DNA from: Cellulosilyticum sp.
GTDB lineage: Bacteria; Bacillota; Clostridia; Lachnospirales; Cellulosilyticaceae
Assembly: GCA_015058045.1 (NCBI GenBank)
Contig: SVDC01000005.1
Location: 56,702-120,701, forward strand
Length of the DNA stretch: 64,000 nt
Reading direction: 5' to 3'
Shown here: in pieces, positions 30,227 to 37,567 of the stretch
Numbering within the stretch: the first letter of the stretch is position 1
Layout: every line of letters begins with the position of its first letter
Notes under the pieces: generated by a model
The model's input: the letters and a program-made list of their open reading frames with translations, nothing else
Told to the model about the DNA's origin: nothing
The model's database searches: none
Made by a program: the position numbers and the translations under genes

Positions 30227-31579
30227 AAGTGAAAAATTATTGTAGCGATCTAAAATACCATTCATTATAGAAATCATATAAACAGCTTCTTCGTAGCTTA
30301 CAGAATCATTAGGTAAGAATTTATTCTCATCACTTAAGTGCATGATACCGGATTGTAAGCAAAAAATAATAGCTTCTTGTGTAGAAGTTGATAATGAATT
30401 AATATCTGTAATCGCTAAATTAGAAGGTATAGTATATAACTCGAAATGACTAAGATACTTATAAATAGTAGTAGCAAGTTCAGCTCGAGTGATAGATAGA
30501 TTCTCATTGTAAATAGAACTATTATTAGAATGAAGGAGTTCGTCTACATATTCATTATAGGTAGCTGGTGTAGCACTACGTAATAGATTTAGAAACATAC
30601 GTTTTGTTATTGGATGAGTAAAATTATATGATGTAGATGTGATCCATCCATTAATAAGTGCTTCATTGATATAAGGCTTAGCCCATTCAGAAGAAGTATT
30701 ATTTTCTAAGTAACTGATGCCAGTTGAGTCTGTTTTAACTTGGAAGTTTTCTGAAGCATAACTAAAAAGTTTATTCATATCTTCAAATTGTAAAGGAGCA
30801 TCTGTACGCATAATAACACCTATAAAGCTCATATTACCGTAGTTAGCTTTGGCTACGAGTGTTCGTTTAGCTGGGGTATGATATCCAGTTTTACTGGCCA
30901 CTACATGTTCATTATAGTAAGGACTAGTAGAATCTAGTAAAGCAGATGTGTGCTTTAGAGGAATGGTTTGCCCAGTATTTAGTACATTAAAATTATAATT
31001 TAGAGTACCAGCAATTTTAGAAACAATGGGATTATCAAAGGCCTTGGCTGTAATTTGAGCTAGGACATGAGGTGTAGTAAAATGATTTTCATCATGATAA
31101 CCATGTGGATTTACAAAGTTATAATCTTTAGAATTAGCAGTAGGGTCAGCATTAGCTGCTAGTGCATTCATTTTTTGTGCAAAAGCAGAAATACTACCAG
31201 AATCGGCTAAGGCTAAATCATAACAAACAAAGTTATCCGATGACATTAGTACAGCATGTAAACCATCATAAACAGAATACTGATCACCTACGCCTAAGCC
31301 GATTTGACTACTATCCGAAGGAACATGCGTAACAGCATCTTGAGATTTAGTAATAACTTGGTTAAGAGGTAAGTCATTAGCAATGGCAAGTGAAGTAAGT
31401 ACTTTAGTGGTACTAGCAGGATAAAAAGTTAAATTACCATTTTTAGAATAGAGGATAGTATTTGTATTAGTTTCTATTAAAAATGCACCATCAGCACTAA
31501 CCTCAGGAAGAGGAGATGCAAAGATAGCATGGCATATTAAAAGACTACTAAGTAAGAAGGTAACACATTTACGAAACAT
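30224..31579 (-). CDS. D-alanyl-D-alanine carboxypeptidase (S11 family)
   Basis: 451-residue secreted penicillin-binding protein that trims peptidoglycan stem peptides. It has an N-terminal signal peptide (FLLSSLLICHAIFA). The S11 catalytic motifs are S56-T-T-K59 in YPASTTKVLT, SDN in LMSSDNFVC and KTG in VASKTGYH. After about residue 290 the chain continues for 160 residues with repeats resembling S-layer homology modules (WAKPYINEALINGWI; LSITRAELATTIYKYL), which may anchor it to the wall. Ribosome site AAGGAG before the ATG. Confidence 0.9.
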   Translation of the reverse strand: MFRKCVTFLLSSLLICHAIFASPLPEVSADGAFLIETNTNTILYSKNGNLTFYPASTTKVLTSLAIANDLPLNQVITKSQDAVTHVPSDSSQIGLGVGDQYSVYDGLHAVLMSSDNFVCYDLALADSGSISAFAQKMNALAANADPTANSKDYNFVNPHGYHDENHFTTPHVLAQITAKAFDNPIVSKIAGTLNYNFNVLNTGQTIPLKHTSALLDSTSPYYNEHVVASKTGYHTPAKRTLVAKANYGNMSFIGVIMRTDAPLQFEDMNKLFSYASENFQVKTDSTGISYLENNTSSEWAKPYINEALINGWITSTSYNFTHPITKRMFLNLLRSATPATYNEYVDELLHSNNSSIYNENLSITRAELATTIYKYLSHFELYTIPSNLAITDINSLSTSTQEAIIFCLQSGIMHLSDENKFLPNDSVSYEEAVYMISIMNGILDRYNNFSL

Positions 31580-31769
31580 TAAGTACTCCTTTCAGGTGTT
31601 TGAAATAAATCTTTAATTATTATATAACAATCAAACTTAGAGTTGCAAACCAATAGAATATGAGAGAGAAAAAAGAAAAAATAAAAAAAATGCAACCATG
31701 TATAATAAACAGAAAATAGACAATACTTTAGAAGAATGTGAGCTTCTAAATTTGAAAGGAGATATAGAT

Positions 31770-32417
31770 ATGATGATGTATCAATCATTAGAGAATTTTT
31801 CATTAAGAAAAATTAACTATGTTAAAACAAGGACAACTATTTTAAAAACTACAGCGAACTTGTTAAAACAAAAAGAATTTACAGATATTACAGTAGATGA
31901 GATTTGTCAAAAGGCACAAATTTCTAGGGGAACATTCTTCAATTACTTTTCTACAAAGGAACATATTTTTCATTATTTTCTTCGTATCTTTACGATTAAG
32001 ATTGCTTTAAGAATGCAACAATGGGATCAAAGTATGAGCTTCGACGATAAACTTAGCACCATGTATAAATGGTTTTTAGAAGAAAAACAATATAGTAAAT
32101 TTATTAGTAGCTATATTAATTTCATTCTTACTGTAGGAGAAGAAGCAAATGAAATGAAACTAATTGATGCTGAATTTGTATATTTTTATGGCAATATAAG
32201 TGAAGCAGACTATGCATATTATAATGAGTTAACTTTGAATAAGTTATTCAAGCAAATGTGTAAAGAGGCAAAAGAAAAAGGCGAAATTACTTTAGATTAT
32301 ACTGAATCAGAGCTAAGTAGTTTAGTTGTAGGTGAAATTACAGGAGCATATTTAAGTGATCACATTAGTCCTGAAGAAGAACATCTTCAAACCTTTAATC
32401 GCATATGGAGAGCATAA
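31770..32417 (+). CDS. TetR-family transcriptional regulator
   Basis: 215-residue regulator. The N-terminal HTH (FTDITVDEICQKAQISRGTF followed by FNYFSTKEHIF) is the TetR DNA-binding domain. The C-terminal half is an all-helical ligand-binding/dimer domain with no recognised inducer. The frame is open from 31698, but AAAGGAG (31756-31762) precedes the ATG at 31770, which is chosen. It is divergent from the carboxypeptidase gene, which may be one of its targets. Confidence 0.85.
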   Translation: MMMYQSLENFSLRKINYVKTRTTILKTTANLLKQKEFTDITVDEICQKAQISRGTFFNYFSTKEHIFHYFLRIFTIKIALRMQQWDQSMSFDDKLSTMYKWFLEEKQYSKFISSYINFILTVGEEANEMKLIDAEFVYFYGNISEADYAYYNELTLNKLFKQMCKEAKEKGEITLDYTESELSSLVVGEITGAYLSDHISPEEEHLQTFNRIWRA

Positions 32418-32563
32418 TGAAAGTCTTATATAAGGAGTATTGCGAGAAATAGCAAGACTCCTTATTTTTTATGTTAAAGCTTACCCAATAGTCATAAATT
32501 ATTATAAAGAAAATATATTAATATATGTATTAAAGTGGGGTATTAGAGATTAGGGGTGAAGAC

Positions 32564-32653
32564 ATGCGAAATAGTAAAACTTCAAAACAAAAGAAATGCT
32601 TGGCATTATCTTGGAAGTTATTTAAGTGGAGAATACTTATTTGGAAGGTATGA
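32564..32653 (+). CDS. candidate 29-residue basic amphipathic peptide
   Basis: ATG with GGGGTG 7 nt upstream, 29 codons, then TGA. The peptide has nine Lys/Arg in total, with a basic first third (MRNSKTSKQKK) and a Trp-rich hydrophobic/basic tail (LSWKLFKWRILIWKV). A terminator lies about 35 bp downstream. It could be a small membrane-active peptide, but it may also be chance. Confidence 0.3.
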   Translation: MRNSKTSKQKKCLALSWKLFKWRILIWKV

Positions 32654-32686
32654 GTTAAGAAGCAAATTTGCAAATAGAAGTTTAAT

Positions 32687-32719
32687 GGAGGCTTAGAAGT
32701 GATAAGAGCCTCTTTTTTT
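32687..32719 (+). terminator. terminator after the small peptide frame
   Basis: GAGGCT pairs with AGCCTC, followed by TTTTTTT. Confidence 0.6.
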
Positions 32720-32772
32720 GGGGTTTAAAATACGAAAATAAAAATGAATATCTGATAAAAATTATCAAGTAA

Positions 32773-32874
32773 TTAGTAGATGAAGAGGAAAAGCATGCTA
32801 TAACAACTATTGTTGAGTTAGCAGAATGAGCAACAAACTTACAATTAGCAGTTAATAAATTTAAAGTAAAATAG
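32773..32874 (+). pseudogene. remnant of a chemoreceptor C-terminus
   Basis: Read in one frame this gives LVDEEEKHAITTIVELAE, a TGA stop, then ATNLQLAVNKFKVK and a stop. The ending xLQxxVxKFKV is the classic C-terminus of methyl-accepting chemotaxis proteins. No start or upstream part remains. A terminator follows at 32884. It is the decayed tail of a deleted chemoreceptor gene. Confidence 0.55.
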
Positions 32875-32883
32875 CAATCTAAG

Positions 32884-32921
32884 AAAACTGATATGCCTTA
32901 GAATAGGTAGATCAGTTTTTT
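32884..32921 (+). terminator. terminator after the chemoreceptor remnant
   Basis: AAAACTGAT (32884-32892) pairs with ATCAGTTTT (32911-32919), then TT. Confidence 0.75.
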
Positions 32922-33027
32922 CTGCTATGAATCAAAGGATATTTATATATAATGAATTAAAAATGACCTTTTGCGACAATACTTTTTATAGTACAGATAT
33001 AAAAAGAGATTATTTGAGGTAGATATC

Positions 33028-33645
33028 ATGAATCATAAGTATAAAATGTTAACTTTACCTAAAGGAATAGTTAAGAATAGAGAAGGTACTTTAGGTGATT
33101 TACTATTAGTGGTAGATATGCAAAATGCCTATCTTGAGGGACAAGTCTGGGCATGTACAAGTACATCTATTGTTACAGATAATATTATAAAAATTATCGA
33201 AGCTAGAGCAGTAGAAAATGTTATTTTTACAAGATATATTGCACCTAAAAATCCTGTAGGCACGTGGATTGAATATAATAAGCAATATAAAGAGATAAAT
33301 GAAAACATATGGTTAAACGAATTGGTGGAGAGATTAAAACCTTATGTAGAGTACTATCCATGCTATGATAAATCTGTCTACTCATCATATGGGAATGAGG
33401 AGGTAGCTAGACTGTGTAGTATGGCAGATCGCGTCATTATTGCAGGCGTTATGGCAGAGTGTTGTGTACTTGCAACGATTCAAGACGGTATAGATGCAGG
33501 AGATAAAATAGTATACTTAATGGATGCTTGTTCTGGAGGATCAAAGGAATATGAAGAAATTACAAAAAAGATAGTTGAATATCATTCGCCACGTTGTACA
33601 GAACTTATGACCACTTCTCAATTTATAGAGAGCAAAAAATTCTAA
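33028..33645 (+). CDS. isochorismatase-family cysteine hydrolase
   Basis: 205-residue alpha/beta hydrolase of the isochorismatase/nicotinamidase superfamily. The catalytic triad is visible as D30 (LLLVVDMQNAY), K115 (CYDKSVYSS) and C146 (AGVMAECCVLAT), with the usual cis-peptide region before the cysteine. The substrate is not predictable. Family members hydrolyse nicotinamide, isochorismate or N-carbamoyl compounds. Single-gene unit and the last chromosomal gene before the island. Confidence 0.88.
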   Translation: MNHKYKMLTLPKGIVKNREGTLGDLLLVVDMQNAYLEGQVWACTSTSIVTDNIIKIIEARAVENVIFTRYIAPKNPVGTWIEYNKQYKEINENIWLNELVERLKPYVEYYPCYDKSVYSSYGNEEVARLCSMADRVIIAGVMAECCVLATIQDGIDAGDKIVYLMDACSGGSKEYEEITKKIVEYHSPRCTELMTTSQFIESKKF

Positions 33646-33779
33646 ACTCATTAATGGACTTTTGATTCCTTCTAGATAGAGTATTACAATACAAGGATTA
33701 ATGGTTATTTATATTGAACTGACTATTCAAAAGTGTTACAGTAATGCGATAGTCAATTTATACTACAATAGCTAAATGA

Positions 33780-33832
33780 GCAAGCATAGTTTAGCTGGAT
33801 AGAGTGTCTGACTTCGGATAGAGAAGCATGTG
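33780..33832 (+). pseudogene. degenerate tRNA-Arg 5' fragment
   Basis: GCAAGCATAGTTTAGCTGGA onward matches the acceptor, D-arm and anticodon region of the intact tRNA-Arg 300 bp downstream, with a few substitutions, and loses similarity after the anticodon. There is no T-arm or 3' acceptor. The ~30 bp before it also resemble the sequence before the intact tRNA, so this is a partial duplication of the locus. Confidence 0.65.
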
Positions 33833-33874
33833 ATTTGTTAAGAAATATTGAAAAATTAGCGTTTAATAATAGTT

Positions 33875-33924
33875 AAGGGAATCTGACCGGTGGTTAAAAA
33901 CTAACTAGGTCAGATTCCCTTTTT
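33875..33924 (+). terminator. strong terminator before tRNA-Arg
   Basis: A perfect 13-bp stem AGGGAATCTGACC / GGTCAGATTCCCT (33876-33888 with 33908-33920), then TTTT. Confidence 0.9.
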
Positions 33925-34079
33925 AATAATCTTTATTACTTTTATTATAACTATAATGAGGCGAGTCGTCCTGTTAAAAAAAAAGATTACTTTGTCAACT
34001 TTTGAATTTAATATACATTACATCATAATCTATTGAACTCATTAACAAAAGGTGCTACAATAACAAAGTAATTAAATAA

Positions 34080-34153
34080 GCACGCATAGTTCAGCTGGAT
34101 AGAGCGTCTGACTTCGGATCAGAATGTCGTGGGTTCGAATCCTACTGCGTGTG
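34080..34153 (+). tRNA. tRNA-Arg (anticodon TCG), island attachment gene
   Basis: 74 nt. Acceptor GCACGCA pairs with TGCGTGT (one G-T pair), discriminator G. The anticodon loop CTTCGGA gives TCG, which reads CGA. The T-arm is GTGGG TTCGAAT CCTAC. The 3' 36 nt are repeated exactly at 63,924, showing that the island used this gene as its attachment site and restores it on insertion. Confidence 0.95.
34118..34153 (+). repeat. left attachment repeat (attL core)
   Basis: 36 bp from the anticodon stem to the discriminator base of tRNA-Arg, identical to 63,924-63,959 in the same orientation. Integration in the 3' half of a tRNA is typical of tyrosine integrases. Confidence 0.9.
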
Positions 34154-34161
34154 TAAATGAA

Positions 34162-34210
34162 AAGAGAGAAACCTTATAGATTGGATAATCTGAGGTTTCC
34201 CTTTTTTTCT
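34162..34210 (+). terminator. tRNA-Arg terminator carried by the island
   Basis: AAACCTTATAGATT pairs with AATCTGAGGTTT (about 34170-34198), followed by TTTTTTT. A diverged copy of the same sequence lies beyond the right repeat, so the island supplies its own terminator to the tRNA it interrupts. Confidence 0.8.
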
Positions 34211-34232
34211 TGTTTGGTAAAAATTGGCTTGA

Positions 34233-34253
34233 GGTTGTAGTAGGGTTGTAGTA
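34233..34253 (+). repeat. left putative integrase arm sites
   Basis: GGTTGTAGTA occurs twice, 11 bp apart (34233-34242 and 34244-34253), 80 bp inside the left repeat. The same pair lies inside the right end (63,788-63,810). This is the expected layout of arm-type binding sites. Confidence 0.55.
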
Positions 34254-34370
34254 AGACTAGAAGTAAAGGAATTTAAAAAGAAAATAATATTGTTAATAAA
34301 TTTATAGAGGCTTATTAAGTGCAAAAAGATAGGGTATATCTCTAAGTCGGATATACCCTATCTTTTATGT

Positions 34371-35588
34371 TTAAATATTAAAATCAAATAAGTGATTAAT
34401 TTTATCTATACCTTCATATTGTTTCTCAGGAATTACATGAGTATAAATGTCCATTGTGGTAGAAACTTTACTATGACCTAATAATGTTTGAACCGTTTTA
34501 GATGGAACACCTAGTTCGAATAATCTTGTTGCATAAGTATGGCGTGTAGCATGGAATGATTTATAGGGGATATCAGCTTTTTTTATTGCACGTTCGTATG
34601 AACGGGTAAAATTACGTGTACTTATGTAACCACCAATATTAGTAGCAAATACTAGATCATTATCTTCATATAAGTCACCCATTTCTTGTTTTTCAAGATT
34701 TTGCTTGAATTGATGTTGCTTAAGTTTATTCATTACATTAATTGGAATAGGAATTGTTCTATAACTAGATACTGTTTTGGGAGCAGTAACAATAAACTTC
34801 CAAGTACGTTGGCCAGAAGCATCTATTTGTGTTCGCTGAGAAACAGTAGCTCTTACAGTTATAGTATTTTTTGAAAAATTAACATTAGACCATGTTAGAG
34901 CAAGTATTTCTCCCAATCTTAATCCACCACCAAATGCTAAACAAAATAGAGCACTATATCTGTGAAATTCATTTACTTTTAAGAAAGTTTGTTGTTCAGC
35001 AGGTGTAAAAGCATTTACTAATTTATCTGGATTATGATCTTTACGAGGGAGTTTTACAGCCAAGCAAGGATTTTTGCTTATATAGTCTAATTTAATTGCT
35101 TGATTGAGACTAGTCTTAATACGATTATTAATGTTAGCTATGGTATCAACACTAGTTCCAAGAGCAAATAAAGAATTATAGTAATGCTGTAATTGGATAC
35201 CTGTTAACTTGGATAGTGGTTTATTACCAATATCTGTATCCTTAATATAGTTTCTGTATAAGCCATCATATCTTTCAAAGGTTGATGGCTTTAGTTCATT
35301 AATTTGGAACGTATACAGCCATGTATAAAACCATTCAGATAGTGTAATCTTTGTGTTTTTAGAGAAAGAATTAGAATTCTTTTTAGTAGCCATTTCTTGT
35401 AGCCATTGGATGACTTCTTTTTTACTATAGCTACCAGTTGAAAGGCGTATAGGTTTGCCATATTCATCATATCCCATTGTGAGTGTTGCTTTATAGTATG
35501 TTCCTTTCGCACGTTGTTCACAATAGATTGTCCCTTCTCCATTGGCTTTACTTCTTTTTTTTCTTGTTGTTTCAATTTTACTAGTCAA
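34371..35588 (-). CDS. int: tyrosine recombinase integrase
   Basis: Site-specific integrase of the Tn916/phage type, 405 residues. It has an N-terminal arm-binding region (TIYCEQRAKGTYYKATL), a core-binding SAM-like domain, and a catalytic domain with R224 (GGGLRLGEIL), H346-x-x-R349 (HATRHTYATR), H372 (LLGHSK) and the nucleophile Y382 (DIYTHV). The start is TTG at 35588, where AAGGAG lies 8 nt upstream; the frame is open further but without a ribosome site. It lies next to the attachment site and reads toward it, as usual. It follows the repressor gene by 55 bp on the same strand. Confidence 0.93.
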   Translation of the reverse strand: MTSKIETTRKKRSKANGEGTIYCEQRAKGTYYKATLTMGYDEYGKPIRLSTGSYSKKEVIQWLQEMATKKNSNSFSKNTKITLSEWFYTWLYTFQINELKPSTFERYDGLYRNYIKDTDIGNKPLSKLTGIQLQHYYNSLFALGTSVDTIANINNRIKTSLNQAIKLDYISKNPCLAVKLPRKDHNPDKLVNAFTPAEQQTFLKVNEFHRYSALFCLAFGGGLRLGEILALTWSNVNFSKNTITVRATVSQRTQIDASGQRTWKFIVTAPKTVSSYRTIPIPINVMNKLKQHQFKQNLEKQEMGDLYEDNDLVFATNIGGYISTRNFTRSYERAIKKADIPYKSFHATRHTYATRLFELGVPSKTVQTLLGHSKVSTTMDIYTHVIPEKQYEGIDKINHLFDFNI

Positions 35589-35643
35589 AATTAATGCTCC
35601 TTGTTGTGGTATTTCATGTGTGCTATACCTATTATCGTACGGT

Positions 35644-36366
35644 CTATGAGCAGTTATGTTTAGATAAAATCTGACTAACAATTGTTTTTAGATTATCAGG
35701 AACTGGATCATTAGGATGCTTAGTATAAAAATCTGTTAATACTTCTACCATTGCTTTACCTAATGCAGCAACAGCTGAATCTTCATTTATTTCATCATGT
35801 GATGAATGAGTATATGATACATTAAACTTACTAAATGAATTATTTATTAAATCACGCTGTTTTTCTGTATTAGAGTCATTAATCATTTTATTAAGATGTG
35901 TTGACAAAGCATCTAAATTTCCGGGGATTGGAAAAAATAAATTTAGAAGTATTGCATCGCATAAAAGAGAAAACATTTCTATAAAAGACTCATCAAGAAG
36001 CAATATATCATTATCTTCTATTAATTTATTAAGTCTATCTAAGAAAGTATTTATACAACTAGATGTTCCTCTATTAGCCATATGTTTTTCAACATTTTCA
36101 ACAAATTTTTTTAAGTATTCATTTCCAATTTCAGTGCTAGCAAAATCAGAAGTTCCTAGTAAGAAACTGGGTGGAACATTCAAAGCATCTGAAAGAGCAA
36201 GTAATACACTCACATCTGGTTCACGTGTTCCAGCTTCATATCTAGCAATAGTAATACGTGATAAAGTTATATTATTATTAGTCTGAACCAAATCAGCCAA
36301 TTGTTGCTGAGTTAGGTTCTTTTTTTTACGACATTCATGCAATCTAGTACCAAATTTATAAGACAT
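35644..36366 (-). CDS. XRE-family repressor
   Basis: 240-residue regulator. The N-terminal 65 residues are a lambda-repressor-type HTH (LTQQQLADLVQ...ITLSRITIARYEAGTREP). The rest is an alpha-helical region of unknown function. The start is the ATG at 36366, with GGAGG 7 nt upstream. Divergent from the excisionase-like gene across a 185-bp region with repeated GTATNNATAC sites, so it probably keeps the island silent and controls its own and the integrase's transcription. Confidence 0.88.
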   Translation of the reverse strand: MSYKFGTRLHECRKKKNLTQQQLADLVQTNNNITLSRITIARYEAGTREPDVSVLLALSDALNVPPSFLLGTSDFASTEIGNEYLKKFVENVEKHMANRGTSSCINTFLDRLNKLIEDNDILLLDESFIEMFSLLCDAILLNLFFPIPGNLDALSTHLNKMINDSNTEKQRDLINNSFSKFNVSYTHSSHDEINEDSAVAALGKAMVEVLTDFYTKHPNDPVPDNLKTIVSQILSKHNCS

Positions 36367-36468
36367 ATTGTTTACCTCCATATGACTTAGTATAGCACAG
36401 ATGATACCAAAAGGATACATTCTGTCTCGAAAAATGTCAATATGTAAAAAAAAAGAACATAAAATGTG

Positions 36469-36497
36469 TTGACATAACCGTATAGATACAATAAACT
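36469..36497 (+). promoter_or_regulatory. promoter of the excisionase/replication operon
   Basis: TTGACA (36469-36474), a 17-bp spacer and TAAACT (36492-36497), 55 bp before the excisionase-like start. A GTATNNATAC site sits in the spacer. Confidence 0.6.
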
Positions 36498-36521
36498 GAC
36501 TGTATGGATACAAAAGTATCC
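36480..36521. promoter_or_regulatory. repressor operator cluster
   Basis: GTATAGATAC (36480-36489) and GTATGGATAC (36502-36511) are 10-bp palindromic sites 22 bp apart, two helical turns. The second also forms the palindrome GGATAC-AAAA-GTATCC (36506-36521). Further GATACC and GGATAC half sites are at 36403-36418. Likely binding sites of the XRE repressor. Confidence 0.5.
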
Positions 36522-36551
36522 GAATAGAACAAATTATGAAAGGGTTTACAA

Positions 36552-36785
36552 ATGAACAACACAATTTATGATTTAGCTAATAAGATTGAAGAAAGTAAAA
36601 AGGAAGTAGTAAGAAAGACATTAAATACATCAGAATTTGCAGAGCTTTTGGGTGTAAGCCCAAATAAAGCACGACAATTAATGAAGAGCAAGGGTTTCCC
36701 TGCTATAACTATTGGAAATAGAAAGTTGGTAGTCATTTCAAAATTAGATAGCTGGTTAGATGAAAATATTGGACAGGTATTTTAG
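36552..36785 (+). CDS. excisionase-like HTH protein
   Basis: 77 residues with a MerR/excisionase-type winged HTH (LNTSEFAELLGVSPNKARQL, then FPAITIGNRKLVV). Such proteins act as excisionases or as AlpA-type activators of island excision. It is the first gene of the rightward operon, directly across from the repressor. It ends at 36785 where the next gene begins. Confidence 0.75.
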   Translation: MNNTIYDLANKIEESKKEVVRKTLNTSEFAELLGVSPNKARQLMKSKGFPAITIGNRKLVVISKLDSWLDENIGQVF

Positions 36786-37567
36786 TGAGCATGGATAAAG
36801 AAGTTTATTTTTATCAACAGAATACAAAAGTGCTTACATTCAATATAAAAAAAGATCAGGCCAAGATATTGTTTAATCACTATATAACTCAAAAAGAGAA
36901 CCTACAAAGGATGAAAAATGAACTTCCTAGGGGTTATTTTTATATGGCTATCAATACAGCTGCTGAAGATACTGGCTTAAGTGTACAACAAATTAGAACG
37001 TTGATTAAGCAGTTTATAGAGTTGGGAATCATTAAAAAGGTTCAAGAGTTTCCACGATACTTAAAGAAGCCTACTATATGGGAATATGTTTCATGTAGAG
37101 AGGGCAACTATCAAGGTAATACATTGACTAACAATCAAAATAACATACAAGAACCTAGTAATTTCAAACGATTAGATGTACTTGCGAACAGTCAAAATGT
37201 CAGTCATCTTAACATACAAGATAACAATTCTAAAAAAGAGTTATCTAAAGAAAAAATAATAAACATACCTATGTATGAGGATTCTTTAAAGGTTCTGAAC
37301 TTATACCCCAATAATATTGGTGAACAAGAGGCTATTGCAATTATACCTAAGCTTATTGAGAAATATGGAATAGAGCAAATGGTAAGGTGTGTTACTAGAT
37401 ATAGTCATACTGTTAAGGGAAGAGATGAAAGGTATGTTAAGTATGCCTCTACATTCTTTAAAAGGGGATATATAGACTATTTAGATGAGAATTATAAAGG
37501 GCCACAGATTATAACAGATAATAAGCTTGCTTATGATGAGGAAACAGGAGAGGTAATTAGAAGATGA
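36785..37567 (+). CDS. replication-initiation-like protein
   Basis: 260 residues. The N-terminal half has a winged-helix pattern (TAAEDTGLSVQQIRTLIKQF, IELGIIKKVQ) like phage replisome organisers. A polar linker rich in Asn/Gln follows, then a helical C-terminal domain resembling DnaD-type helicase-loader regions. It starts at GTG 36785 (an ATG 6 bp later is possible), and its stop overlaps the primase-helicase start by 4 bp. This pairing suggests it loads that helicase at the island's origin. Confidence 0.6.
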   Translation: MSMDKEVYFYQQNTKVLTFNIKKDQAKILFNHYITQKENLQRMKNELPRGYFYMAINTAAEDTGLSVQQIRTLIKQFIELGIIKKVQEFPRYLKKPTIWEYVSCREGNYQGNTLTNNQNNIQEPSNFKRLDVLANSQNVSHLNIQDNNSKKELSKEKIINIPMYEDSLKVLNLYPNNIGEQEAIAIIPKLIEKYGIEQMVRCVTRYSHTVKGRDERYVKYASTFFKRGYIDYLDENYKGPQIITDNKLAYDEETGEVIRR

